The position numbers were made by a program, and so were the translations under genes. Under the pieces are notes generated by a model that saw only the letters and a program-made list of their open reading frames with translations, made no database searches and was not told where the DNA came from. This document shows positions 1 to 7,162 of a stretch of DNA of 10,682 nucleotides, one piece after another. Origin of the DNA: Synergistales bacterium (GTDB taxonomy: Bacteria; Synergistota; Synergistia; Synergistales; Aminobacteriaceae); the NCBI GenBank assembly GCA_025997935.1, contig BNVG01000068.1, positions 1 through 10,682 of the forward strand, read 5' to 3'. Position 1 is the stretch's first letter, and the number at the start of each line of letters is the position of its first letter.

Positions 1-929
1 GGGGTGATGTCGGCCAGGCAGTCTATCGGGCAATTGTAGTTACGGCAACCGGCCTTGGGGCAGTTTACGCGCACTTCTCGAAACCAAGGCATACGAAAAT
101 CCATACCCCAAGCGTCCGTCACGCCGAAAAAGCCAAGCGTAGGCGTTCCGACAAGCGCCGCTAAATGCAATGGCCCGGTGTCGTTCCCGACCGCGACCGT
201 ACAGGCCTCCGCCACCGCCGCCATAAGCGGAAAAGGCGTCTGTCCGACTAAATTCAAGACCGCGGAGCTTTGCAGGGCGTTCTCAATTTCACGCGCGGTC
301 GCGGCTTCGCTTTCTCCGTGCCCGTTAAGCACAATGCCCCAACCATCCACCGCAAGAGGAGTCAAAAACTCTATCCAATGACGTATGGGCCAGAATTTTT
401 GCGGTTTGCTCGCGCCTATGATGGCGAAAAGTTTTTTTTCGGGGAGTGACGACAACATCCCGAGAGCTTTTTCTCTGTCCTCTTGCGCGGTGAAAATCGC
501 GACGCCGTCACGTGTTTTGAAATCCACGCCAATAGCGTCCAGACACTCCCAGTGCGTTGCCTTGTAGCAAAATTGCAAGGTTCCATTGTAGCCGAAACGC
601 GTATGAACACGACTGAAAAGCGCCACAAACGCCGCGGAGCCGGCTTGATGCAGACTGAAAAGCCACTTGAAACCAACCGCGCGAATTTTACGCGCAACGC
701 TAAAAAAATCCAACGGGCGTTTTTTTATATCCCACAAAAGCAACTCGTCAATGTAGGGTTGAATTTTCATAATATCGGCGTATTCAGGCTTTGTTAAAAA
801 CGTCAAACGAACTCCGGGGTACTTCATCTTGAAACGCTGAGCCGACGCCGCCGCCTGCAAGACATCGCCAAGGGCGCTAAAGCGTATCCAAAGAGCTTTA
901 TCGCCGGATTTCGGCCTAATTATTATCAT
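1..929 (-). CDS. GT9 family glycosyltransferase (heptosyltransferase-like), C-terminus cut by window edge
   Basis: This is a reading frame of about 309 codons, open to the left edge, so the 3' end is missing. It reads as a GT-B fold glycosyltransferase of family GT9, which includes the ADP-heptose:LPS heptosyltransferases WaaC and WaaF that act at the cytoplasmic face of the inner membrane. The N-terminal family motif is seen as RFSALGDVL (residues 16-24). The nucleotide-sugar binding signature GNDTGPLHLAA is at about 248-258. A Cys-rich tail (C290, C295, C300, C304) resembles the usual GT9 C-terminus. The ATG at 927-929 was chosen because the GDVL motif then lies at a normal distance from the start. 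The Shine-Dalgarno sequence is weak. The gene begins 19 bases after the stop of the upstream GT2-GT9 gene, so the two are probably co-transcribed. Its C-terminal half closely resembles the GT9 half of that neighbour, for example the shared RHWIEFL and VGNDTGPLHLAAL-type blocks, which suggests tandem duplication. The exact donor sugar cannot be told. Confidence 0.9.
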   Translation of the reverse strand, partial: MIIIRPKSGDKALWIRFSALGDVLQAAASAQRFKMKYPGVRLTFLTKPEYADIMKIQPYIDELLLWDIKKRPLDFFSVARKIRAVGFKWLFSLHQAGSAAFVALFSRVHTRFGYNGTLQFCYKATHWECLDAIGVDFKTRDGVAIFTAQEDREKALGMLSSLPEKKLFAIIGASKPQKFWPIRHWIEFLTPLAVDGWGIVLNGHGESEAATAREIENALQSSAVLNLVGQTPFPLMAAVAEACTVAVGNDTGPLHLAALVGTPTLGFFGVTDAWGMDFRMPWFREVRVNCPKAGCRNYNCPIDCLADIT

Positions 930-948
930 CGAACAAAACCCAAGTCTT

Positions 949-2673
949 TCATAAAGGTTGCGATACCTCCGTCTCTCTCATAAATGAATGGAATCGCTTT
1001 AGAACAAATTCCGCCGACAAGGACGCCATGAGCGTGGCCGGGTCGTCGTTGGATTCTCTTTGTTCTTCGGCGCAAACCTCCATAAACCAAGGCATACGCA
1101 AATCCACATCTTGTGAAGTATGACGCGCGAAAAGGCCAATCGTCGGAACTCCGCCGAGAGCCGCCAAATGCAAGGGCCCCGTATCATTGCCTATCGCAAC
1201 TGAACAATTTTGCGAAATTGCCGCCATTTGACAAAAATCGAGTCTGTCTACAAGATTCAAAAGTCTTGGACTTTGCAACGCTTTTTCTATATCACGCCCT
1301 ATTTCGCTTTCAAGGCGTCCATGTCCATTAAGCGCCACGCCCCAACCCTCGGCGACCAACGCGGACAAAAACTCTATCCAATGTCGAGTTGGCCACATTT
1401 TACGAAGGCGACTGGCTCCTATTAAAGCGAAGACTCGACGCCTGGGTAAATCCTTCAATAAATTTGCGGCTTCTTCTTTGTCCAAAGAATCAACCGATAT
1501 AACCGCGCTTGACCTGTCTGATATATCTAAATTCCACACGTCAAAAGCGTATTTTGCGGAAAACTCATAAGTTTTATTCAAAAAAGAGAAGGGCGCTTCT
1601 CCTGCTTTATGCGGAATACCGCTGAAGCGGCTCAGAATATACGGATGCCATCCCGTATGCCAGTTATTTATGAGCCAGTTATAAGAACCGTTTCTCATTT
1701 TACGCAGCGTGCTCAAAAAAACTCTGACGGGTCGCCTGCTCCCCTCCACAACCTCATCAAGATACGGCTGCTTCCTGAGAAGAGGGGCGACTTCCGGAAC
1801 GGATAAAAAAGAAAGGTGAACTTCAGGAAACCTCCGCTTAAAAATCCGGGCGTTGGCGAGATTTTCCATAACATCTCCAAAGGCTCCGAAGCACATCCAT
1901 AAAACCCTTTCTCCCGGCTTTGGAATTGCAATTTCAGAAATTTGCAGCCGTAGCAGTTTCAGGTATTTTGTCAGAGTATATGTGGACGAGGTATAGCATA
2001 GAGCAACGCCCATAGCTCCGTCCAAAAGTCCGCCATAAATTAAGGTTGTTTTGAGGAAAGCGAAAAAAGCGTGCGCCAATGCGGCAGGGAGCGACGTTCG
2101 CTTGTTCTGGGCGTAAGCCTCCTTTGCCCAGATAGTAGTATAGCTGTTGAATTTATTGAAATACTCTTCCCAGTCGTATACTGTATAGTGGAGCATTTCA
2201 CCCGATAGCGATTTTTCGGGCAGTTCGCTTTTCAAGCCCTCGTGAACTTTGCCCTGCCAAAACGCTCTTTCTCTTGGATAAAGCCTTCTGATTTTGTCGG
2301 GGCGGTAAGCGCCCCATAGCATTTTTTGTCCTAAAACAACATTGAAACGCGTGAGGTAATATAAGCGCTCAGGCCCTTCTATGGCCTTTTTTATTTCGGC
2401 GGCCAGCGTCTCGCTAAGTCTTTCGTCCGCGTCTAAATGCAACAGCCAGCGCGCCGATGTTTTATCGGAAGCGAAATTTCTCTGCGCGGAAAAGTCGTTA
2501 TCCCACGCGCGGGAAAAAATCCGCGCGCCGTATTGTTTGGCTATTTCTATGGTTTTATCAGCGCTGCCGGAGTCGATGACTATAATTTCATCCGTCACCT
2601 GCAAGGCGCTTTTTATAGCGGCGGCAATATGCCTCTCCTCATTGAAGGTCAATATAACAACGGCCAAGGACAT
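949..2673 (-). CDS. Two-domain glycosyltransferase: N-terminal GT2 (WaaE-like) fused to C-terminal GT9 (heptosyltransferase-like)
   Basis: The protein has 574 residues and two complete transferase modules. Residues 1 to about 245 are a GT-A family 2 domain. It starts VVILTFNEERHI, has IDSGSADKT at 34-41 and the metal-binding LDADE at 80-84. The later region (FWQGKVHE at 138-145, LHYTVYDW at 161-168) is typical of WaaE/KdtX-like LPS-core glucosyltransferases. Residues from about 255 to the end are a GT9 domain: FGAFGDVMENLA at 262-273 and GNDTGPLHLAAL at 495-506. Single GT2 enzymes of this type are about 250-260 residues and GT9 enzymes about 310-350, so this is a real fusion of two full-length enzymes. 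The start at 2671-2673 has AAGGAG at the proper distance, lying inside the end of the upstream GT8 gene. Only three bases separate the two genes. It probably adds two successive core sugars, or a sugar and a branch. Acceptors and donors are inference. Confidence 0.92.
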   Translation of the reverse strand: MSLAVVILTFNEERHIAAAIKSALQVTDEIIVIDSGSADKTIEIAKQYGARIFSRAWDNDFSAQRNFASDKTSARWLLHLDADERLSETLAAEIKKAIEGPERLYYLTRFNVVLGQKMLWGAYRPDKIRRLYPRERAFWQGKVHEGLKSELPEKSLSGEMLHYTVYDWEEYFNKFNSYTTIWAKEAYAQNKRTSLPAALAHAFFAFLKTTLIYGGLLDGAMGVALCYTSSTYTLTKYLKLLRLQISEIAIPKPGERVLWMCFGAFGDVMENLANARIFKRRFPEVHLSFLSVPEVAPLLRKQPYLDEVVEGSRRPVRVFLSTLRKMRNGSYNWLINNWHTGWHPYILSRFSGIPHKAGEAPFSFLNKTYEFSAKYAFDVWNLDISDRSSAVISVDSLDKEEAANLLKDLPRRRVFALIGASRLRKMWPTRHWIEFLSALVAEGWGVALNGHGRLESEIGRDIEKALQSPRLLNLVDRLDFCQMAAISQNCSVAIGNDTGPLHLAALGGVPTIGLFARHTSQDVDLRMPWFMEVCAEEQRESNDDPATLMASLSAEFVLKRFHSFMRETEVSQPL

Positions 2674-2676
2674 TAC

Positions 2677-3684
2677 TTAAACTCTCCTTTGCAAGACATT
2701 CGCGTTTGAAATTTTACAGATCAAATATTTCGCGCATAGCCATACAATCATCACGACATCGTTGCAAACAGCGTCTTTTAATAAACGATAAAATATTTTT
2801 TTGTAACATTGCGAAGTGTGTCGATGCGTATACGGAGAATTTTCGACCACGTTAATGACCATATCGATTGCTTTATCAGGCTCAAGACGCCCCCAGGGCG
2901 TTTTTGTCCAAGTTTTCCAATAAAGGCGATCTATGACTGAACCCGTTAAACCGTTCCACGGTTTTGCGATACCCATAGAGTGTAAAATGGAATTTGCGCT
3001 GTTATTGTCACGCGCGTTTCCATTATTAAATCGGGCGTCAATGATTTTTATATCCCCGCGAAAACATGAATTGAGAAAATTTTGATCCACAAGATGTGAA
3101 TAACTCCGACAATACTTATACCATTGCGCGCTTTGTTGAAGCAGATTATATTTTTCTCTGATTTGAGAGAGATTCATTATCAGAACACCTGAGTTTACGT
3201 AGTCTTTCCAGTCACACCCCATCAATTTTCTTCTAAAAGCAGCGGCGGAAAATCGACCTATCGGCATATCCCGCGCGCCGGCCAATGAGCGTCCTTCCAT
3301 AGGTATATCCCAAAGTTCTTGAATATTCATATTGACTATAATATCGACATCAAGATAAATCGCTTTGTCGATTTTGAGAATATCAGGAGATGACAGGCGA
3401 AACAGAGCTCCGATTGAATGTCCCTTTCGCGCGTGTTGAAGAGCGTACTCGCTCATTTGCTCCATGAACAGCGACACGTCGTGAAACTCAACCGACTGTC
3501 CGTACGTATCGGCGGTTTCTTCAAAACGCGCGCGGTTGCCGTCTGTCAGGGTTTCGTCGTGCAGAATATGAACGCAGACCTGGCTTTTGGTATGCTCAAA
3601 AATAGAGGTCATAACGACGCCGGCGTGCCTTGAATACGTCCCTTTCGGGTCGCAAACCGCCAAAACTACGTGAATGGTGTCCAT
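2677..3684 (-). CDS. GT8 family glycosyltransferase (LPS galactosyl/glucosyltransferase-like)
   Basis: The protein has 335 residues with the GT8 (retaining, GT-A fold) layout. It has an N-terminal strand HVVLAVCD (5-12), the acceptor-side RLSSPDIL (96-103), and the metal-binding DxD as YLDVDIIV (110-117). After that come NSGVLIMNL (164-172), DQNFLN (200-205) and the metal/UDP-binding block HSMGIAKPW (235-243), a variant of the family HxxGxxKPW motif. Members include WaaI, WaaJ and WaaO of the enterobacterial LPS outer core, which use UDP-galactose or UDP-glucose. The donor here is unknown. The ATG at 3682-3684 has a strong Shine-Dalgarno sequence (complement of 3692-3699, GGAAAGGA) about 7 bases upstream. 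It is the first gene of the minus-strand glycosyltransferase operon and is followed after three bases by the GT2-GT9 fusion. The last 40 residues contain a hydrophobic, Cys-containing stretch (VVMIVWLCAKYLIC, 310-323) that might contact the membrane. Confidence 0.92.
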   Translation of the reverse strand: MDTIHVVLAVCDPKGTYSRHAGVVMTSIFEHTKSQVCVHILHDETLTDGNRARFEETADTYGQSVEFHDVSLFMEQMSEYALQHARKGHSIGALFRLSSPDILKIDKAIYLDVDIIVNMNIQELWDIPMEGRSLAGARDMPIGRFSAAAFRRKLMGCDWKDYVNSGVLIMNLSQIREKYNLLQQSAQWYKYCRSYSHLVDQNFLNSCFRGDIKIIDARFNNGNARDNNSANSILHSMGIAKPWNGLTGSVIDRLYWKTWTKTPWGRLEPDKAIDMVINVVENSPYTHRHTSQCYKKIFYRLLKDAVCNDVVMIVWLCAKYLICKISNANVLQRRV

Positions 3685-3751
3685 GAAAAAATCCTTTCCA
3701 TAACAGATCTATTCTGGCTTGCCGATTTTCGTTTTTCGCTAATGATTTAGG

Positions 3752-3779
3752 ATTATAGCATTTTCCTTATTGAGCGCAA
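3752..3779 (-). promoter_or_regulatory. Putative sigma-70-type promoter for the minus-strand glycosyltransferase operon
   Basis: On the minus strand there is a perfect -10 box TATAAT (complement of 3752-3757), preceded by TGC, which makes an extended -10. A possible -35, TTGCGC (complement of 3774-3779), lies 16 bases upstream. This gives a leader of roughly 60 bases before the GT8 ATG. It diverges from the kdsB promoter. Confidence 0.6.
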
Positions 3780-3817
3780 CGCCGGAGATGTCGGTTTGCC
3801 CTATAGGGGAATTGGTG

Positions 3818-3845
3818 TTGTGGGTATTGATTAATGTTATATAAT
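3818..3845 (+). promoter_or_regulatory. Putative promoter for kdsB-kdnA
   Basis: A perfect -10 box TATAAT is at 3840-3845. A modest -35, TTGTGG, is at 3818-3823 with a 16-base spacer. It is followed by a short leader and the strong ribosome site AAGGAG (3866-3871), 6 bases before the kdsB ATG. A 10-bp palindrome, CCCTATAGGG, lies just upstream at 3799-3808 between the two divergent promoters. Confidence 0.55.
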
Positions 3846-3877
3846 TCCTGTAGTGATTTCTGTAAAAGGAGAAGCCA

Positions 3878-4624
3878 ATGATCGAAACTTTAGCCGTCAT
3901 CCCGGCGCGATATGGGAGCACACGCTTGCCCGGTAAACCTCTTTTGAAACTTTGCGGCAAAGAATTAGTGTTGTGGGTTTGGGAGGGAGCGCGGCGAAGC
4001 GCGCTTGTCGACAGGGTCATCGTGGCCACTGACCGCGAAGAGATAGCTGGTCTGGTTGAAAAGGCGGGCGGCGAGGCGGTGATGACCCCCTCTGACCTCC
4101 CGACCGGAAATGACCGCGTCGCCTATGTCGCAAGACGCGTTCCATCCCGCTTCGTCATAAACATCCAAGGGGACGACCCAATGGTTACGCCGGAAATTAT
4201 TGATCCCTTAGTGGAGGCGCTACGGCAAAACAGCGACGTTAAATTAGCCGTTCTGGCGAAGCAAATCGAACACCCGGAGGAGGTCGGCAGAGACTCCATC
4301 GTCAAGATGGTATTCGACGAAAAGGGGCGCGCGCTCTACTTTAGCCGTTCACCCATACCTTTTTCAAACAAGCCGGATACGAAGCGTTTCAAACACGTCG
4401 GCCCCTACGCGTGGCGCCAAGACGCCCTGTTCGCGTTTGCCTCCTGGCCTCGGACTCGGCTTGAAACGGCGGAAAACTTAGAGATGCTGAGGGTGCTTGA
4501 AAAAGGCGAAGTTATACAGTGCGTCGAGACGGACATAGAGACGATAGAAATAGACACGCCAGAGGACGTCACGCTTTTCGAGGAACTCATGAAGAAAAAA
4601 ACCTATTCTGACAAGACTTGCTGA
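3878..4624 (+). CDS. kdsB: CMP-Kdo synthetase family cytidylyltransferase, probably acting on Kdo8N
   Basis: The protein has 248 residues, the normal size for KdsB, which transfers CMP from CTP to the anomeric hydroxyl of a 3-deoxy-octulosonate in the cytoplasm. Seen in order: the CTP-binding loop IPARYGSTRLPGKPL (8-22), ATDREEI (50-56), MTPSDLPTGNDR (69-80), the metal-binding region NIQGDDPMV (95-103), ALYFSRSPIPF (152-162), KHVGPYAWR (172-180) and DTPEDV (226-231). Several positions differ from what I recall as common in ordinary KdsB: TGNDR where SGTDR is usual, QGDDP where QGDEP is usual, and HVGPYAW where HIGIYAY is usual. The adjoining kdnA-like and kdnB-like genes match the Shewanella oneidensis locus, where this enzyme prefers 8-amino-Kdo over Kdo. 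The family is certain; the amino-sugar preference is inferred from context. A strong AAGGAG lies 6 bases before the chosen ATG. The gene is followed after 63 AT-rich bases by the aminotransferase. Confidence 0.93.
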   Translation: MIETLAVIPARYGSTRLPGKPLLKLCGKELVLWVWEGARRSALVDRVIVATDREEIAGLVEKAGGEAVMTPSDLPTGNDRVAYVARRVPSRFVINIQGDDPMVTPEIIDPLVEALRQNSDVKLAVLAKQIEHPEEVGRDSIVKMVFDEKGRALYFSRSPIPFSNKPDTKRFKHVGPYAWRQDALFAFASWPRTRLETAENLEMLRVLEKGEVIQCVETDIETIEIDTPEDVTLFEELMKKKTYSDKTC

Positions 4625-4687
4625 AAACAATATGATTTATATATTTTAATTTATTTTAATTTTTAATTCGAGGAGGATTTTGCGGAT

Positions 4688-5881
4688 ATGCCAGGGAATG
4701 AATTGTTCGACGAGAGGGAGCGCAAGGCAGTCGAAGAAGTTATGAAAACCGGAATCCTGATGCGTTATGGTTTTGGAGCCTCGCGCGCCGGTCGTTGGTG
4801 GGCCCGCGACATGGAGGATGCCATCTGTAAACGCGCCGCTGTCGGACACGCCCTCCTGCTTGCGGACGGGACAGCGGCGCTGACAACCGCGCTCGCGGCA
4901 CTATGCGTCGGAAGCGGCGACGAGGTCATAATGCCCACGTTCACGTTTGTAGCGAGCTTCGAGTCGATAATGGCGGCAGGGGCCACTCCTATATTGGTCG
5001 ATGTCGACGACACGCTTTGTCTGAACCCGGACGCGGTACAAAAGGCCATCACCCCCCGCACCAAGGTGGTCATGCCGGTGCACATGTGCGGCGCGGCGGC
5101 AGATATAGACGCGTTGCGCGATATATGCAAAAAACATAATCTGTTTCTCGTGGAGGACGCTTGCCAGGCGTTCGGGGCAAGCTACAAAGGGAAATTTGTG
5201 GGAGGGCTTGGCGACATAGGCTGCTATTCCTTCGACTACAATAAAATAGTTACTTGCGGCGAGGGCGGAGCCGTGGTGACAAATGACGGCGAACTCTACA
5301 AAAAGGCCGACATGTATCACGACCACGGGCACGACCACAATAGCGACGACAGAGGCGCGGAGGGTCATCTCTTCCCAGGCTACAACTACCGCATAACCGA
5401 ACTGCACGCCGCGGTAGGATGCGCCCAAATTTCCAAATTAGATGATTTTCTACAGCGTCAGCGCCGGAACAAAAAGCGCTTCAAGGATGCTTTGTCTCAA
5501 ATCGACGAGGTGGTCTTCCGCCGTCTTCCGGATTCAGAGGGTGACAGCGCCACGTTTTTGTCCTTTTTCATGAAGAGCGAAGAACAGGCCCGCTCCGCAA
5601 CCCGCGCGCTGAAAGACGGCGGCGTGGAAGGGGTGTTTCACTGGTACGACAACAACTGGCATTATGTCCGAAACTGGGCGCACTTCAAGGAACGCCGCTT
5701 CGCGAATCCGATGCCGCCAACGCTTTTGGCCGGTATGCCCGATTACTCCAAGGCGGACTTCTCGGCGTCCGACAAATGGATGTCCCGCTGCATCTCTATC
5801 TCTATAAAATTGGGATGGAAGGAAGAAGAACTCCCCGCCAAAGCGAAAAAGGCGGCGGACGCGATAAAATCCGTGCTGTAA
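4688..5881 (+). CDS. kdnA: DegT/DnrJ/EryC1/StrS-family PLP aminotransferase, probable 8-amino-3,8-dideoxy-manno-octulosonate transaminase
   Basis: The protein has 397 residues and is a fold-type I, PLP-dependent sugar aminotransferase. Seen: the phosphate-binding DGTAAL (60-65), PTFTFVAS (83-90), VEDACQAFGASY (155-166) with D157 to pair with the PLP pyridine nitrogen, and the Schiff-base lysine K186 in SFDYNK followed by GEGGAVVTND (191-200). GYNYRITELHAAVG (231-244) is the usual family block near the dimer interface. A His/Asp-rich loop, YHDHGHDHNSDD (210-221), follows the cofactor site. In the Kdo8N pathway known from Shewanella, KdnA aminates the C8 aldehyde made by KdnB, using glutamate as donor. 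The assignment rests on family plus the flanking cytidylyltransferase and iron-ADH genes, since other DegT enzymes act on many sugars. A strong AGGAGG at 4671-4676 precedes the ATG by 11 bases. It is probably in one transcript with kdsB and convergent with kdnB. Confidence 0.85.
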   Translation: MPGNELFDERERKAVEEVMKTGILMRYGFGASRAGRWWARDMEDAICKRAAVGHALLLADGTAALTTALAALCVGSGDEVIMPTFTFVASFESIMAAGATPILVDVDDTLCLNPDAVQKAITPRTKVVMPVHMCGAAADIDALRDICKKHNLFLVEDACQAFGASYKGKFVGGLGDIGCYSFDYNKIVTCGEGGAVVTNDGELYKKADMYHDHGHDHNSDDRGAEGHLFPGYNYRITELHAAVGCAQISKLDDFLQRQRRNKKRFKDALSQIDEVVFRRLPDSEGDSATFLSFFMKSEEQARSATRALKDGGVEGVFHWYDNNWHYVRNWAHFKERRFANPMPPTLLAGMPDYSKADFSASDKWMSRCISISIKLGWKEEELPAKAKKAADAIKSVL

Positions 5882-5906
5882 CCCCCTCATCCACGATTGT
5901 TGCAAT

Positions 5907-5939
5907 TGCGGAAGACGCTGTATGTGACCGTCTTCCGCA
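5907..5939. terminator. Inverted repeat between convergent kdnA and kdnB, probable shared transcription stop
   Basis: A perfect 11-bp stem (5907-5917 with 5929-5939, core GCGGAAGACG) surrounds an 11-base loop in the 82-base gap between two convergent genes. There is no clear T-run on either side; AT-rich sequence follows on the plus strand. It may therefore be a bidirectional transcript-end hairpin rather than a classical intrinsic terminator. Confidence 0.5.
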
Positions 5940-5963
5940 TAATATATATGTGATGTTTACGGT

Positions 5964-7097
5964 TCAGGCGGTAACGATCCTTGTGTAGACATCCTTCAGG
6001 AAATCTGGAGTGACCGTTTTTTCCCAGCCCTCACCGAAATGACTCAACCAGAGTTTATCCATCCCCAAAGCCGTTTTGACCATGCCATCGACTTGCGAGA
6101 CTTCAATGTCGTAGTCCCGCGCCTTGGGCACGGGGAATCCGTTGACGTCAAGATACCTAAGAGTTTCATCATACCCGCCGCCGCGATAAAGGTCGGCAAG
6201 CCCCAGCATGGAAATCGTAACCGCGACGCTGTGAGGCAGACGCGGCCCGGCATTGCTCAGGCCGTAGGATATGGCGTGAGCGGCTCCGACCCTTCCCCCG
6301 ATGGTGCTGCTTCCCCCGAGGACAGACGCCTTTGCGGACATGGCGGCAATCTCAAAATCGTACTCCGACAGACTGCGGGAAAGAACGTCCCTTGACAAAG
6401 CAAGTCCGTCCTCGGCGTCGAGTATGGCGTCGCGCGCGCTGGTTTTGCTTAGGGTGATTTCATAATGATGATAGAAACAGTCCATCATCGTAAAAAATCG
6501 GTTGAATTTTTTAGCCCCTTCGGACAGCTGCGGGTCGATAACGGCCACCTTGGCCGCCACGAAAGGAGTGTTGATGCCTAACTTCTTTTGAGGCCCCCTC
6601 AAAACAGCGATAGGGGTCAACTCTGCCCCGGTTCCGATCAAAGTCGGCATAACCCACGCGTCGACGCCGCTCACCATATCGAGCCCCCATCCCTGATACT
6701 CCGCGGCGAACCTCGGGTTTTTCAGACATATAGCAACGGCTTTGGCCAAATCCATCGTGCCGCCCCCGCCGACGCCGACGATAACGTCCGGGTCGAGGTT
6801 CCTCTCCTTAATGCTCCTCACTAAAGCGTCCACATCACCGGTCTTGGGTTCCGAAGCTGTTGCGTCGAACAAAAACAAAAAGCTCGAATCCCGCCCCAAA
6901 AAGAGCTTAAACTTTTCCTGCCCAACCAAAGCCTTGTCCAAGATAAAAAAGGGCTTGGTCTTCCTTTCCTTCAACAGGCCAAAAAGATCGGACACTCCGT
7001 TTTTCGACAAGATAATTTCACTGGGAATATCCGTCCTCCACCATCGCTCAGAATGAACAAAATCATCCGGCACTTTTCTCAGGTCTCCTTTTTTCAT
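5964..7097 (-). CDS. kdnB: Iron-containing alcohol dehydrogenase family protein, probable Kdo 8-oxidase
   Basis: The protein has 377 residues and is a group III metal-dependent alcohol dehydrogenase. The NAD(P)-binding signature GVGGGGTMDLAKA is at 108-120. Metal-ligand positions look intact: D206 and H210 in MMDCFYHHYE, H274 in GAAHAISYGL, and H289 in RLPHSV. The histidine usually found four residues after the third ligand is a tyrosine here (Y278). In Shewanella, KdnB oxidises C8 of Kdo to an aldehyde, which KdnA aminates to give Kdo8N. This gene lies tail to tail with kdnA and near kdsB, which supports that role, although the family also includes other alcohol dehydrogenases. The start is uncertain. 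The ATG at 7095-7097 lacks a clear ribosome site, whereas AAGGAG just inside it (complement of 7085-7090) could serve a GTG at 7071-7073, giving 369 residues. Confidence 0.85.
   Translation of the reverse strand: MKKGDLRKVPDDFVHSERWWRTDIPSEIILSKNGVSDLFGLLKERKTKPFFILDKALVGQEKFKLFLGRDSSFLFLFDATASEPKTGDVDALVRSIKERNLDPDVIVGVGGGGTMDLAKAVAICLKNPRFAAEYQGWGLDMVSGVDAWVMPTLIGTGAELTPIAVLRGPQKKLGINTPFVAAKVAVIDPQLSEGAKKFNRFFTMMDCFYHHYEITLSKTSARDAILDAEDGLALSRDVLSRSLSEYDFEIAAMSAKASVLGGSSTIGGRVGAAHAISYGLSNAGPRLPHSVAVTISMLGLADLYRGGGYDETLRYLDVNGFPVPKARDYDIEVSQVDGMVKTALGMDKLWLSHFGEGWEKTVTPDFLKDVYTRIVTA
7085..7090 (-). promoter_or_regulatory. Ribosome binding site that may set an internal GTG start of kdnB
   Basis: The complement reads AAGGAG, 11 bases before a GTG at 7071-7073 in frame with kdnB. 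No comparable site precedes the longer ATG start at 7095-7097. The eight extra residues (MKKGDLRK) are not needed for any visible domain. Confidence 0.4.
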
Positions 7098-7148
7098 ATT
7101 CGGCCATCCGAGTCGTATCGATCCCTTATCGAGCAGCCGTTTTTATAA

Positions 7149-7157
7149 AGTGTAGCA
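7149..7157 (-). promoter_or_regulatory. Possible extended -10 promoter element for kdnB
   Basis: The complement reads TGCTACACT, a TGn-type extended -10 with one mismatch to TATAAT. It lies about 50 bases before the kdnB start. No convincing -35 was found at 16-18 bases, so the call is tentative. Confidence 0.35.
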
Positions 7158-7162
7158 CAGGC

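Noticed and set aside
483..797. Plus-strand frame of about 104 codons over the GT9 gene
   Set aside because: It is a shadow of the minus-strand glycosyltransferase, with no ribosome site and no protein-like motif.
4631..4670. AT-rich repeats (TTTTAATTT-like) between kdsB and kdnA as a promoter
   Set aside because: No -35/-10 pair with proper spacing stands out; the run of A and T makes chance matches likely.
5336..5360. His/Asp-rich loop of the aminotransferase as a special metal-binding site
   Set aside because: It lies next to the cofactor lysine region in a loop that varies among DegT enzymes, and nothing else supports metal binding.
4901..5428. 175-codon open frame antisense to kdnA
   Set aside because: It lies fully inside a well-supported aminotransferase gene, has no recognisable domain, and is explained by the GC-rich codons of the sense gene.
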